Below are positions 26,301 to 35,500 of a DNA stretch of 64,000 nucleotides, piece after piece (the first letter of the stretch is position 1; each line of letters begins with the position of its first letter). The DNA is taken from NCBI RefSeq assembly GCF_001514265.1, contig NZ_KQ948998.1:242825-306824 (forward strand). The letters run 5' to 3'. The notes beneath the pieces were generated by a model. That model saw only the letters and a program-made list of their open reading frames with translations, searched no databases and had not been told where the DNA came from. The stretch comes from Streptomyces resistomycificus. GTDB lineage: Bacteria > Actinomycetota > Actinomycetes > Streptomycetales > Streptomycetaceae. Both the position numbers and the translations under genes were made by a program.

Positions 26301-26457
26301 CGCGGGCGAGCGCGTCGGACAGCGTGTCCAGCTCCTCGGTGCGACCGACGAACACCGGACTGACGGATTGGGTCTCCACGCGCCCGAGCATCGCACGCGA
26401 GTGCGAGGGCACGGCACCTGTTTTCGCGGGGAGACCCGTTCCCGTCCCGGCGCTCAC
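23314..26457 (-). CDS. LuxR-family transcriptional regulator of the LAL type (AAA ATPase plus HTH)
   Basis: A 1047-residue regulator. The N-terminal third is a STAND/AAA ATPase with Walker A LLGGEAGVGKTRLVEEF near residue 73 and Walker B VVVVLEDLHWADAST; the middle is a helical TPR-like region rich in Ala and Arg; the C-terminus is a LuxR HTH (LTGRERDVLRLVSAGRTNRQ then IAEALFISPKTASVHVSNIL). LAL proteins are ATP-dependent activators, often of specialised metabolism or carbon use; the target here is unknown. The start GTG at 26457 overlaps the stop of the upstream 61-aa gene (GTGA), which supports this start by translational coupling. Confidence 0.92.
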   Translation of the reverse strand: MSAGTGTGLPAKTGAVPSHSRAMLGRVETQSVSPVFVGRTEELDTLSDALARAAGGGPSQASGTEGDPQALLLGGEAGVGKTRLVEEFATAARRRGAVVVLGGCVEIGADGLPFAPFSTALRALRRELPDELAAAAAGQEEELARLLPELGEAASGRHDEEGMARLFELTARLLERVAADRAVVVVLEDLHWADASTRHLLAYLFRTLRTGRLVVLATYRSDDIHRRHPLRPLLAELDRLRTVRRIELGRFNRTEVRCQIAGILAREPDPAQVDDIFERSDGNAFFVEELAVATSENCCAGLTDSLRDLLLVRVEGLPESAQRVARIVAEGGSTVEYRLLAAVARLAEDDLIEALRAAVNSNILLAAPDGDGYRFRHSLVREAVGDDLLPGERSRLNRRYAEALEADPTLVPAGERVMRLASYWYHAHDAAKALPAVLDASVTARRRHAYSEQLRLLERAMELWDSAPEEVRAGLRPADYTETSPARGGDSATSPLRYLDLMAEAAVAGRLCSERERALKITKRALRLLEDEDDPLRAAWFWTQRSRLVQSQARGDGWAELATAQELVRGLPPSEVHAEVLANVANWSMVHAPGPEAFTAAERAVEYARMLGVRETEMNGRLTLGGLTVEAGDVERGLAEMADVKRQTVECGITTIAGRAYVNLPSALESVGRSQEAVPLLEEGIAYTRKFGLLDSEAWIWGNFAETLYTLGNWDRAAEAGTRAERVGQSAKPRGFHATLRAELALDRGDLTAAADHLAAARAHFGTHDRTPQHDLPLVRIAIGIAAGEGRLLDARAELERALEAGFPPGTHRYVWRMLLTAAAAEADARDLPAADRGRSGILERIRRTAKPLATHVPVWQAYERWVRAELLRAEQAADPDTWTEVVTAFEALERPYDLARVRHRLAEELLLAGESADDRDRATELLRLAHAVASHLGARPLDDAVTHLAQRARLPLKRPAEHRPAPADPAGSLGLTGRERDVLRLVSAGRTNRQIAEALFISPKTASVHVSNILAKLDVSGRGEAAAVAHRLGLFPSESLPVRTAP

Positions 26458-26639
26458 GCCGTACGCGGGAAGCGGTGCCGGCGGGGGCGGCCGGTATGCG
26501 CCTCGCCGTCGGCGGCGCGTGCGGCCGCTTCACGGCGGGCGGCACGGCGGCTGAGGACGGCCTCGCGGGCCTGCCGCTCGTGCTCGGCCCGGCGTATCAG
26601 GTCGGCGGAACGGAACTGGGAGAGCTCGTACTCGTACAT
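26454..26639 (-). CDS. Small basic protein coupled to the LAL regulator
   Basis: A 61-residue hydrophilic protein, MYEYELSQFRSADLIRRAEH and a strongly basic C-terminus (RRAARR, RPRRHRF). Predicted mostly helical and Arg-rich; no known domain. I recall similar short proteins beginning MYEYE upstream of regulators in other Streptomyces. Its stop overlaps the start of the LAL regulator gene, so the two are translated together. Confidence 0.7.
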   Translation of the reverse strand: MYEYELSQFRSADLIRRAEHERQAREAVLSRRAARREAAARAADGEAHTGRPRRHRFPRTA

Positions 26640-26768
26640 GGTGTGTCCCTTGGTGAGAGTCGGTTTCGCGTCGCCCTCGGCGATGTCTCAACCTTCGTCT
26701 CCCAGGAGGGTCCGCCACATCGGGAGAGTTCCGCATCTTCGGCGGTGGGCGGGGCCTTAGACGTGCGT

Positions 26769-26829
26769 GAGGGGCCTTAGGCGGGCCGTAAGGCGTTCAC
26801 GGCGTACCTAAGACCCCTCGGGTCACGTG
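26769..26829 (-). terminator. Terminator after the 205-aa membrane protein gene
   Basis: GAGGGGCCTTAGG (26769-26781) and CCTAAGACCCCTC (26817-26829) pair with one mismatch around a 35-nt loop, starting six nt after the stop at 26835. A further CCTTAG copy lies at 26755-26760. Confidence 0.55.
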
Positions 26830-26834
26830 GTGTT

Positions 26835-27452
26835 TCAGCTGGTGGAGGGCAGCCCCATCAGGACGTCGGTGTACTTGAGGACGGCCAGGAGCAGGCCGAT
26901 CACGCCGAGCGTGACACCGCCCCAGGCGACCGACTTGATCCACACGGGCTGCGGCCTGCCGGGCACCCCGAAGGCGGGCCGGGCGAGCACGACGACACCT
27001 ACGATCAGCGCGGTCAACGCGAACAGACCGGCCCACACCGCGGTGGTCTGCCAGGCGTCGCCGTAGACCTCCTTGACCTGCGTGGCGACGCTCGCGCTGG
27101 ACGAGGTCTGCAGCTGGCCGACGAGGGTCTCCCGCGCGGCACCGACGGTGCCGATCCACCCGCCGGTGAGCGAGACGAGGCCGAGCGCGGCGGAGACGAC
27201 GGCGCCGGCGCCCTGTCCGACGCCGGTGGGTCCCTCGGCCTCGACCGGCACGAGGCCCTCGTCCAGGTCGTCGGCGTCGGTGCCGGAGCCGGCCTCGGCA
27301 CCGGCCTCCGTGTCCGCCTCGGTCTTCGAGTCCGCCTCGGTCTTCGTCACACCGTCGGTCTTGGTGAGCTCGGTGGCGCCCGCCTTCTCCTCGTCGGTCG
27401 TGGCCTCGGCACCCGTCTTGGCGCCGGTCTCGTCAGCTGTCTTGGTTCCCAT
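26835..27452 (-). CDS. Membrane protein with Thr/Lys/Glu/Ala-rich N-terminal repeats
   Basis: A 205-residue protein of unknown function. Residues 1-65 form a charged low-complexity tail with near-repeats such as TKTEADSKTEADTEAG. The rest is hydrophobic, with a first segment around GAVVSAALGLVSLTGGWIG, then AVWAGLFALTALIVGVVVLA and WGGVTLGVIGLLLAVL, i.e. three likely membrane helices, the first two joined by an external loop with QVKEVYGDAW. The ATG at 27452 was chosen over longer frames because upstream sequence belongs to a different reading frame of the acetyltransferase gene. Confidence 0.75.
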   Translation of the reverse strand: MGTKTADETGAKTGAEATTDEEKAGATELTKTDGVTKTEADSKTEADTEAGAEAGSGTDADDLDEGLVPVEAEGPTGVGQGAGAVVSAALGLVSLTGGWIGTVGAARETLVGQLQTSSSASVATQVKEVYGDAWQTTAVWAGLFALTALIVGVVVLARPAFGVPGRPQPVWIKSVAWGGVTLGVIGLLLAVLKYTDVLMGLPSTS

Positions 27453-27487
27453 GTCCGGCACCGTACGGATCCTGTCTGAGAGGTTTC

Positions 27488-28063
27488 TTAACGTTGGCTG
27501 TGCGCGGTACGCGCGCGTGCTTCCCGCCACTCGGGCGCGAGGACGGACCACACCTCGAGGTCGTGCCGCACCCCACGATAGGGGTGGGTCTCCCGCTGCA
27601 CGCCCTCCAGGGTCATCCCCAGCCGCCGGGCCACGTTCAGGCTGGGCGTGTTCCCCGAGGCGGCGATCCACTCGACGCGGTGGATGCCGCGCTGCTCGAT
27701 CGCGAAGTCGATGAGCACCCGCATCGCCCGGGTGACCAGACCCCTTCCGGCGCCGGCGGGTTCCAGCCAGCAGCCGACCTCGCAGTTGCCGGTGTCGGCC
27801 CGGAAGTTCAGGAACAGCACACCGCCCACGAGCCGACCGTTCAGCCACAGTCCGTGCAGGGACCCGGTGTCGGCGGCGCGCATGTCGGCGTACCGCTGGA
27901 GCAGGGCACGGGCGGACTCCACGTCCGTCTCCTTGGAGCCGAAGGCGATGAACTGCCCGATGAACTCGCGTCCGCGGTCCAGATGCGCCAGGAACTCCTC
28001 GGCGTGCCACGGCTCCAAGGGACGCAGTTCCGCTCCGTCGTCACCCAGAGATATCGCGTACAT
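27488..28063 (-). CDS. GNAT-family N-acetyltransferase (RimJ/RimL-like)
   Basis: A 191-residue acetyl-CoA-dependent acetyltransferase. The acetyl-CoA-binding region is at CWLEPAGAGRGLVTRAMRVL and the C-terminal RimJ-type motif is NVARRLGMTLEGVQR. The start is ATG at 28063 (MYAISLGDDGAEL), with GAAGAGG upstream. It overlaps the 3' end of the MMPL gene by 23 nt, so the two are co-transcribed. The substrate could be a protein N-terminus or a small amine. Confidence 0.87.
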   Translation of the reverse strand: MYAISLGDDGAELRPLEPWHAEEFLAHLDRGREFIGQFIAFGSKETDVESARALLQRYADMRAADTGSLHGLWLNGRLVGGVLFLNFRADTGNCEVGCWLEPAGAGRGLVTRAMRVLIDFAIEQRGIHRVEWIAASGNTPSLNVARRLGMTLEGVQRETHPYRGVRHDLEVWSVLAPEWREARARTAHSQR

Positions 28064-30287
28064 CCTCTTCTTCCCGCCCCTTCGCCAGTACGTCCGCCGC
28101 TTCGGCGTCCGTCGCGGCGGCCAGCCTTTCATGGGCGGCGCGGGCCTCGGGCGGCTCGATGCTGATGCGGGGCATACGGCGGTCCAGCCAGCCTGGCAGC
28201 CACCAGTTGGCGCCGCCGAGCAGGTGCATCAGGGCCGGGACCAGCAGCGTGCGCAGCACGAAGGCGTCGAGGGCGACGGCGGCGGCGAGCGCGATGCCGA
28301 ACATGGCGATCACACGGTCGCCGCTGAGGACGAAGGCGAGGAAGACGGAGATCATGATGACGGCGGCGGAGTTGATCACCCGGCTGGTCTCGGCGAGGCC
28401 GACGCGGACGGCCCGCCGGTTGTCGCCGGTCTCCAGCCACTCCTCGTACATCCGGCTGACCAGGAAGACCTGGTAGTCCATGGAGAGCCCGAAGAGCACC
28501 GACACCATGATCACGGGCAGGAAGGGCTCGATGGGGCCGGCCCGGCCCAGACCCAGCAGTTCGCTGCCCCAGCCCCACTGGAAGATCGCGACGACCACAC
28601 CGAAGGCGGCGGCGACGGCTGCCACGTTCATCACGGCGGCCTTCAGCGGGATGCCGACGGACCGGAAGGCGAGCAGGAGCAGCAGACAGCCCAGCCCGAT
28701 GACGACGCCGACGAAGACGGGCAGCTTGCCGACGATGACGTCGGCGAAGTCGTCGTAGCCGGCCGTCACCCCGCCGACCTGGACGTCGAGGGAGGTGCCG
28801 GTCTCGGCGCGCGGCAGCACCTCGGTGCGCAGCCGGTCGACGAGGTCGCTGGTGCGCTGGGACTGCGGCGACGACTCGGGGACGATCGTGAAGTACGCGG
28901 TGTGGCCACCCGTGTCGTACGTCACCGGGGTCACCGAGGCGACGCCCTCGGTGGTGCGGATCGTCGCGTCGAGGTTGTCGAGCGCGAGCCGGTCCTCGGC
29001 ACCGTGGACCTGGGTGACGAGGGTGAGGGGGCCGTTCACGCCCGGCCCGAAGCCGTCGGCGAGGAGGTCGTAGGCCTGGCGTGTGGTGGCGGCCTGCTGG
29101 TTGTTGCCCTGGTCGGACGTGCCCAGGTGGAGGGAGAACGTGGGCAGGGCGAGGAGGGTGATGACGCCCAGGGCGAGAGCGCCGAGCAGCTTGGGATGGC
29201 GCTCCACGAACGCGGACCAGCGGGCGGCGAATCCGGTCGGCAGTTCGGGCTGGGGCCCGTGCTCGGTGAGGTGGCGGCGTTCTCGGCGGCTGAGGGCGCG
29301 CATGCCGATGAGGGAGAGCAGGGCGGGCAGCAGGGTCACGGAGGCCGCGACCGTCAGGACGACGGTCAGCGAGGCGGCTATCGCGACGCCGTTGAGGAAG
29401 CCGAGCCTGAGGATCAGCATGCCCAGCAGGGCGATGCACACCGTGGCACCCGCGAAGACGACCGCGCGCCCGGTGGTGGCGACGGCGTTGGCGACCGCCT
29501 CGGTGACCGTCAGGCCCCGCTTCAGGCCGCGCCGGTGTCTGGTGACGATGAACAGCGCGTAGTCGATGCCGACGCCCAGCCCGATCAGCATCCCGAGCAT
29601 GGGTGCGAAGTCGGCGACGGTCATGACGTGGCCGAGCAGCACGATCCCGGCGTACGCGGTGCCGACGCTGACGAGTGCGGTGGCCAGCGGCAGCAGTGAG
29701 GCGGCGAGCGATCCGAAGGCGAGGAAGAGGACGACCCCGGCGACGGCGACGCCGACCACCTCGGCGAGGTGTCCGCCGGAGGACTCGGTGAGCGCTATCG
29801 CGCTGCCGCCCAGCTCCACCCGCAGGTCGTCGCCGCGGGCTTCCCCGGCGGTCCGTACGACGGCCTGCGCCTGGCCGCGGTCGACCTCCTCGGCCGGGTC
29901 GTCGAAGGTGACGGTCGCGTAGGCGGTGTGCCCGTCGGCGCTGATCCGGCCGGCGCCCTGCCCGTCGTAGGGCCCGGAGACGGCGGCGACGCCGGGCAGT
30001 GCCGCGATGCGGTCCAGGGTGCGGGTCATGGTCTGTTCCACGTCGGCGGAACGGACGGATCCGGAGTCCGTGTGCCAGACCACGGTGTCGCTGTCGCCGC
30101 CGAGGTCCGGAAAGCCGTCGCGCAGCAGTTCGGTGGCGCGGCCGGACTCGGTGCCCGGGACCTCGTAGTCGTTCGAGTAGGCGGAACCCGTGACGGCGGC
30201 GGCCGTGGTCACTCCGCCGAGGGCGACGAGCCACAGGATGACGACGACGAGGCGTCGTTGGACACACCAGCGTGCGAGGGCTGCCAC
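28041..30287 (-). CDS. MMPL-family (RND superfamily) transporter
   Basis: An integral membrane exporter of 748 residues. It has the family layout: helix 1, a large extracytoplasmic domain, a block of helices, a second extracytoplasmic domain and a second block. Recognisable segments are FAPMLGMLIGLGVGIDYALF and the paralogous LFGLSMDYQVFLVSRMYEEW; both carry the Asp-Tyr pair used for proton coupling in this family. Substrates of actinobacterial MMPL proteins are usually lipids or lipophilic metabolites. The start ATG/GTG at 30287 is preceded by about 200 nt holding a palindrome at 30384-30402. Confidence 0.92.
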   Translation of the reverse strand: MAALARWCVQRRLVVVILWLVALGGVTTAAAVTGSAYSNDYEVPGTESGRATELLRDGFPDLGGDSDTVVWHTDSGSVRSADVEQTMTRTLDRIAALPGVAAVSGPYDGQGAGRISADGHTAYATVTFDDPAEEVDRGQAQAVVRTAGEARGDDLRVELGGSAIALTESSGGHLAEVVGVAVAGVVLFLAFGSLAASLLPLATALVSVGTAYAGIVLLGHVMTVADFAPMLGMLIGLGVGIDYALFIVTRHRRGLKRGLTVTEAVANAVATTGRAVVFAGATVCIALLGMLILRLGFLNGVAIAASLTVVLTVAASVTLLPALLSLIGMRALSRRERRHLTEHGPQPELPTGFAARWSAFVERHPKLLGALALGVITLLALPTFSLHLGTSDQGNNQQAATTRQAYDLLADGFGPGVNGPLTLVTQVHGAEDRLALDNLDATIRTTEGVASVTPVTYDTGGHTAYFTIVPESSPQSQRTSDLVDRLRTEVLPRAETGTSLDVQVGGVTAGYDDFADVIVGKLPVFVGVVIGLGCLLLLLAFRSVGIPLKAAVMNVAAVAAAFGVVVAIFQWGWGSELLGLGRAGPIEPFLPVIMVSVLFGLSMDYQVFLVSRMYEEWLETGDNRRAVRVGLAETSRVINSAAVIMISVFLAFVLSGDRVIAMFGIALAAAVALDAFVLRTLLVPALMHLLGGANWWLPGWLDRRMPRISIEPPEARAAHERLAAATDAEAADVLAKGREEEDVRDISG

Positions 30288-30383
30288 GAACGAGCTCCCG
30301 GGGGCTATATGTGGATCTTTGGCCGGGAACAGTCGTCCATGTCACGTCATGATGTGAACGGCCCGCAAAGAACGCATGAGCAA

Positions 30384-30402
30384 TGCAAGAGCCACTCTTG
30401 CA
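30384..30402. promoter_or_regulatory. Perfect 8-bp palindromic operator candidate
   Basis: TGCAAGAG-CCA-CTCTTGCA, perfectly symmetric, in an AT-richer intergenic stretch about 100 nt upstream of the MMPL transporter start on the minus strand. The CTTGCA half-sites recall operators of LacI-family sugar regulators in Streptomyces, but this is only resemblance. Confidence 0.5.
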
Positions 30403-30409
30403 GGAGGAA

Positions 30410-30457
30410 ATGATCGTTTACGCAGTTCGTGGGCTTATTCACAGGAGTGGGAGGTAG
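30410..30457 (+). other. 15-codon micro-ORF next to the palindrome
   Basis: An open frame encoding MIVYAVRGLIHRSGR, preceded by AGGAGG, which is only two bases from the ATG, closer than usual. Codon third positions are unusually AT-rich for this genome. It may be a leader peptide, a short regulatory peptide, or chance. Confidence 0.25.
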
Positions 30458-30488
30458 ATCACAGGACAGTAACGGGTGCTCTGTCACC

Positions 30489-30782
30489 TCAGTCGAACTG
30501 ATCGCCCAGCGCCATCACCATCACGCCGAAGACCAGCAGCCACAGGGCCCGCCTGGTACGCCCCCGGGACCCGAGGACCGACGCCAGCGCGCACACGACC
30601 GCGCCGCACGCGTAGGCGGCGGGCACGAGCGCGGGCGCCGAAGAGGTCAGGCGGAGCGTCGACGCGGCCACGCCGGCGAGCGCCAGCACCGCCCCGGTCG
30701 TGGCCGCGGTCCACCGGGCCCGCCGCGCCTCCTGGGCCGGATCTCCGACGTCGTGCATCTCGGAATCACCGCGTCCGCTCAT
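30489..30782 (-). CDS. Small membrane protein, function unknown
   Basis: A 97-residue protein with a short polar N-terminus (MSGRGDSEMHDVGDPAQEA) followed by two or three hydrophobic helices (TTGAVLALAGVAAS, LVPAAYACGAVVCALASVLG, ALWLLVFGVMVMALG). No enzymatic motif. The ATG at 30782 was chosen; MHDVG at 30758 is an alternative. Divergent from the methyltransferase gene. Confidence 0.7.
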   Translation of the reverse strand: MSGRGDSEMHDVGDPAQEARRARWTAATTGAVLALAGVAASTLRLTSSAPALVPAAYACGAVVCALASVLGSRGRTRRALWLLVFGVMVMALGDQFD

Positions 30783-30968
30783 GGCGGGCGAGCGTAGCGC
30801 GTCGCCCTGAGAAACCCGGGTGCGGGACGGCGGCGCGGCTGCTAGCGTCCCCGCGTCCGTCGTTCCCGGCACATCGCCGTCGACCGAAGCAGGTGCATTG
30901 TTTGAAGGTCCGACCGAGCTCCTACGCATCTCTTTCCCCTACGAAGGACTCAAGGAGCCCGTTCACCG

Positions 30969-31772
30969 ATGTCCGACATCACATCGAGGACCACGAACGA
31001 CGACCTCGCTAGTCGTCTGACCCACCCCCGCTGGTCGCGCAGCAACCGCTACGACGCCCGCTGGACCATCGAGAACCAGATGGGCCCGCACGCGCTGTGG
31101 CTGCTGGAGTGGCTGGCCCCCGCACTCGGCCTGGAGGACCTGCGCCCCGGCGCCCGTGTCCTCGACCTGGGCTGCGGCCGCGCCATGACGTCCGTGTTCC
31201 TCGCCAAGGAGTATGACGTCCACGTCACCGCCGCCGACCTGTGGGTGAAGGCCGACGAGAACGCCGTACGCGTCGCCGAGGCCGGCGTCGGCGACCGGGT
31301 GCTGCCCGTGTTCGCCGAGGCGCACGACCTGCCGTTCGGCGAGGGGAGCTTCGACGCGATCGTCTCCGTCGACGCCTACCAGTACTTCGGCACCGACGAC
31401 CTGTACCTGCCCACGCTGACCCGGCTGTTGAAGCCGGGCGGGCGGATCGGTGTCGTGGTCCCCGCACTGCGCGAGGAGCCGGAGGGCAGCGAGCCTCCGG
31501 AGCACCTCAAGCCGTTCTGGGACCCCGGCTTCTGGGCCTTCCACACCCCCGGCTGGTGGCGCCGCCACTGGACCCGCAGCGGGGCCGTGGAGGTCGAGGC
31601 CGCCGACTGGCTGGAGGACGGCTGGAAGGACTGGCTGCTGTGGAGCGAGGTCTGCGCCGAGGAGAGTCCCTACCCGTGGATGGCCGACATGGCCCGTGAG
31701 TCGGTGGACCTGATCCACGCCGACGAAGGGCGCGCGCTGGGCTTCGCACGGGTGGTGGGCCACCGCCGGTAA
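30969..31772 (+). CDS. SAM-dependent methyltransferase
   Basis: A 267-residue class I methyltransferase. The SAM-binding motif I is VLDLGCGRAMTSVFLAKEYD near residues 61-80, then DAIVSVDAYQYF (motif II region) and LLKPGGRIGVVVP (motif III). Trp-rich region FWDPGFWAFHTPGWWRRHW follows and may shape the substrate pocket. The ATG at 30969 is preceded by GGAGCC. Substrate unknown. The gene ends at a strong hairpin shared with the convergent gatB. Confidence 0.87.
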   Translation: MSDITSRTTNDDLASRLTHPRWSRSNRYDARWTIENQMGPHALWLLEWLAPALGLEDLRPGARVLDLGCGRAMTSVFLAKEYDVHVTAADLWVKADENAVRVAEAGVGDRVLPVFAEAHDLPFGEGSFDAIVSVDAYQYFGTDDLYLPTLTRLLKPGGRIGVVVPALREEPEGSEPPEHLKPFWDPGFWAFHTPGWWRRHWTRSGAVEVEAADWLEDGWKDWLLWSEVCAEESPYPWMADMARESVDLIHADEGRALGFARVVGHRR

Positions 31773-31780
31773 GTGACACA

Positions 31781-31818
31781 CCTGGGGGGATGCATCGCAA
31801 CCGATGCATCCCCCCAGG
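31781..31818. terminator. 17-bp perfect bidirectional terminator
   Basis: CCTGGGGGGATGCATCG (31781-31797) pairs with its exact complement at 31802-31818 around the tetraloop CAAC. It lies between the convergent methyltransferase and gatB genes. No U-run, as is usual for Streptomyces. Confidence 0.85.
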
Positions 31819-31847
31819 GCCGGCGAAAAGAGCGTCCGGCAGGAGCC

Positions 31848-33362
31848 TCAGCCCTCGCTGACGCCCAGCTTCTCCAGGATCAGTTCCTTGACGCGGGCCG
31901 CGTCCGCCTGACCGCGCGTGGCCTTCATGACGGCGCCGACCAGCGCGCCCGCCGCGGCCACCTTGCCGCCACGGATCTTGTCCGCGACGCCCGGGTTGCC
32001 GGCGATGGCCTCCTCGACGGCGGTGGTGAGCGCGCCCTCGTCGGAGACGACCTTCAGACCGCGCTTGTCAACGACCTCGTCCGGGGTGCCTTCGCCCGCG
32101 AGAACGCCTTCGATGACCTGGCGGGCCAGCTTGTCGTTGAGCGACCCCTCGGCCACCAGGGACGTGACCCGGGCGACCTGCTGAGGCGTGATCGGCAGCT
32201 CGTCCAGCGACTTGCCCGACTCGTTGGCGCTGCGGGCCAGTTCGCCCATCCACCACTTGCGGGCGGACGCCGCGTCGGCACCGGCGTCGATCGTGGCGAC
32301 GATCGGCTCCAGGGCGCCGGCGTTGAGGATCGCCTGCATGTCGAGGGCGGAGATGCCCCACTCGGCCACGAGCCGGTTGCGGCGGGCCAGCGGCAGCTCC
32401 GGCAGCCCGGCGCGGATCTCCTCGACCCACTCGCGCGTGGGGGCCACCGGAACGAGGTCCGGCTCCGGGAAGTACCGGTAGTCCTCGGCCTCCTCCTTCA
32501 CGCGGCCCGAGGTCGTCGACCCCGTGTCCTCGTGGAAGTGCCGCGTCTCCTGGATGATCGTGCCGCCGCCGTTCAGCACGGCCGCGTGCCGCTGGATCTC
32601 GAAGCGGGCCGCACGCTCCACGGACCGCAACGAGTTGACGTTCTTCGTCTCGGAACGGGTGCCGAACTTCTCGCGGCCGTGCGGGCGCAGCGACAGGTTC
32701 ACGTCGCAGCGCATCTGGCCCATCTCCATCCGGGCCTCGGAGACGCCGAGCGCCTTGATGACCTCGCGCAGCTCGCGCACGTAGGCCCGCGCGACCTCGG
32801 GAGCACGCTCCCCCGCACCCTCGATCGGCTTGGTGACGATCTCGATGAGCGGGATGCCGGCGCGGTTGTAGTCGAGCAGCGAGTGGGAGGCGCCGTGGAT
32901 GCGGCCGGTCGCGCCGCCCACGTGGGTCGACTTGCCGGTGTCCTCCTCCATGTGGGCGCGCTCGATCTCCACACGGAAGGTCTCGCCGTCCTCCAGCTGC
33001 ACGTCGAGGTAGCCGTTGAAGGCGATCGGCTCGTCGTACTGGGAGGTCTGGAAGTTCTTCGGCATGTCCGGATAGAAGTAGTTCTTCCGGGCGAAGCGGC
33101 ACCACTCGGCGATCTCGCAGTTCAGCGCGAGACCGATCTTGATCGCGGACTCGACGCCGGTCGCGTTGACGACCGGGAGCGAGCCGGGCATGCCGAGGCA
33201 GGTCGGGCAGGTCTGCGAGTTGGGCTCGGCGCCCAGCTCGGTCGAACACCCGCAGAACATCTTGGTCTTGGTGCCGAGTTCGACATGGACCTCGAGGCCC
33301 ATCACGGGGTCGTACGACGCCAGCGCGTCCTCGTACGACACCAGGTCGGTCGTGGTGGTCAC
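31848..33362 (-). CDS. gatB: Asp/Glu-tRNA amidotransferase subunit B
   Basis: Subunit of GatCAB, which amidates misacylated Glu-tRNA(Gln) and Asp-tRNA(Asn). GatB holds the kinase-like site that activates the acyl-tRNA. The 504-residue protein shows GLEVHVELGTKTKMFCGC, a Cys-rich Zn site with TCPTCLGMPGSLPVVN, the MEEDTGKSTH block near residue 139, and a C-terminal Yqey/tail domain. The GTG start at 33362 has GAGGGAAG upstream. It is last in the gatC-gatA-small gene-gatB unit. Confidence 0.96.
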   Translation of the reverse strand: MTTTTDLVSYEDALASYDPVMGLEVHVELGTKTKMFCGCSTELGAEPNSQTCPTCLGMPGSLPVVNATGVESAIKIGLALNCEIAEWCRFARKNYFYPDMPKNFQTSQYDEPIAFNGYLDVQLEDGETFRVEIERAHMEEDTGKSTHVGGATGRIHGASHSLLDYNRAGIPLIEIVTKPIEGAGERAPEVARAYVRELREVIKALGVSEARMEMGQMRCDVNLSLRPHGREKFGTRSETKNVNSLRSVERAARFEIQRHAAVLNGGGTIIQETRHFHEDTGSTTSGRVKEEAEDYRYFPEPDLVPVAPTREWVEEIRAGLPELPLARRNRLVAEWGISALDMQAILNAGALEPIVATIDAGADAASARKWWMGELARSANESGKSLDELPITPQQVARVTSLVAEGSLNDKLARQVIEGVLAGEGTPDEVVDKRGLKVVSDEGALTTAVEEAIAGNPGVADKIRGGKVAAAGALVGAVMKATRGQADAARVKELILEKLGVSEG

Positions 33363-33377
33363 GGTGTAACTTCCCTC

Positions 33378-33613
33378 TCAGCCCAGCAGGACGTCGTCGT
33401 CGCCCAGCCGCTTCAGCTCGCGGTAGAGGATGGCGAGGCCGGTGACGATGGCGACGGCGGACACGGTGGCGTCGATCAGGACCAGGGTGTCCTTGTCGGC
33501 GCGGGCCTTCTTGAGCCGCTTGGCGACACCGAACGCGCCGAACGCGGTCCCGGCGATGGACAGGTACGTACCGGACTTGGACTTCTTGAAGCCCTTGGCC
33601 TTGGTCAGTGCGC

Positions 33614-33617
<4 letters not shown>
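33378..33617 (-). CDS. 79-aa membrane protein embedded in the gat operon
   Basis: A small conserved-looking protein: basic N-terminus (ALTKAKGFKKSKSG), a hydrophobic stretch (TYLSIAGTAFGAFGVA), a basic linker (KRLKKARADK) and a second hydrophobic segment (TLVLIDATVSAVAIVTGLAIL), ending DDDVLLG. Two membrane helices are likely. The GTG at 33617 overlaps the gatA stop (GTGA) and sits eight bases after GGAGGC, so it is translationally coupled to gatA; gatB follows after 15 nt. No link to tRNA amidation is known to me. Confidence 0.78.
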
Positions 33618-35116
<1,499 letters not shown>

Positions 35117-35121
35117 GGCGG

Positions 35122-35418
35122 TTAGTCCTCCCCCAGGATCTGCGGCACCTTGAAACGCTGCTGCTCCTGGGCCGGGGCGCCGGAGAGCGCCTGCTCGGGG
35201 GTGAGCGACGGACGGACCTCGTCCGCCCGCATGACGTTCGTCAGCGGGAGCGGGTGCGAGGTCGGCGGTACGTCTTGGTCGGCGACCTCACTGACGCGTG
35301 CGACCGCGCCGATGATGTCGTCCAGCTGTCCCGCGAAGTGCTCGAGCTCTTCGGGCTTCAGCTCCAGACGCGCCAGCCGGGCGAGGTGGGCGACCTCCTC
35401 GCGCGTGATGCCAGGCAT
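35122..35418 (-). CDS. gatC: Asp/Glu-tRNA amidotransferase subunit C
   Basis: A 98-residue scaffold subunit that stabilises GatA and GatB. It starts MPGITREEVAHLARLARLEL and ends in a conserved VPQILGED tail. It leads the operon gatC-gatA-79aa-gatB, with gatA following after five nt. The upstream 82 nt to the rmdB-like stop should carry the promoter. Confidence 0.96.
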   Translation of the reverse strand: MPGITREEVAHLARLARLELKPEELEHFAGQLDDIIGAVARVSEVADQDVPPTSHPLPLTNVMRADEVRPSLTPEQALSGAPAQEQQRFKVPQILGED

Positions 35419-35500
35419 GCAGCGATCCTCTGGGGTGAGTGCGTGTGGTGTGGGGCCAATCCTATGGGGCCGCCGCCCGTGCCTGTTAAACGGTTTCCCG

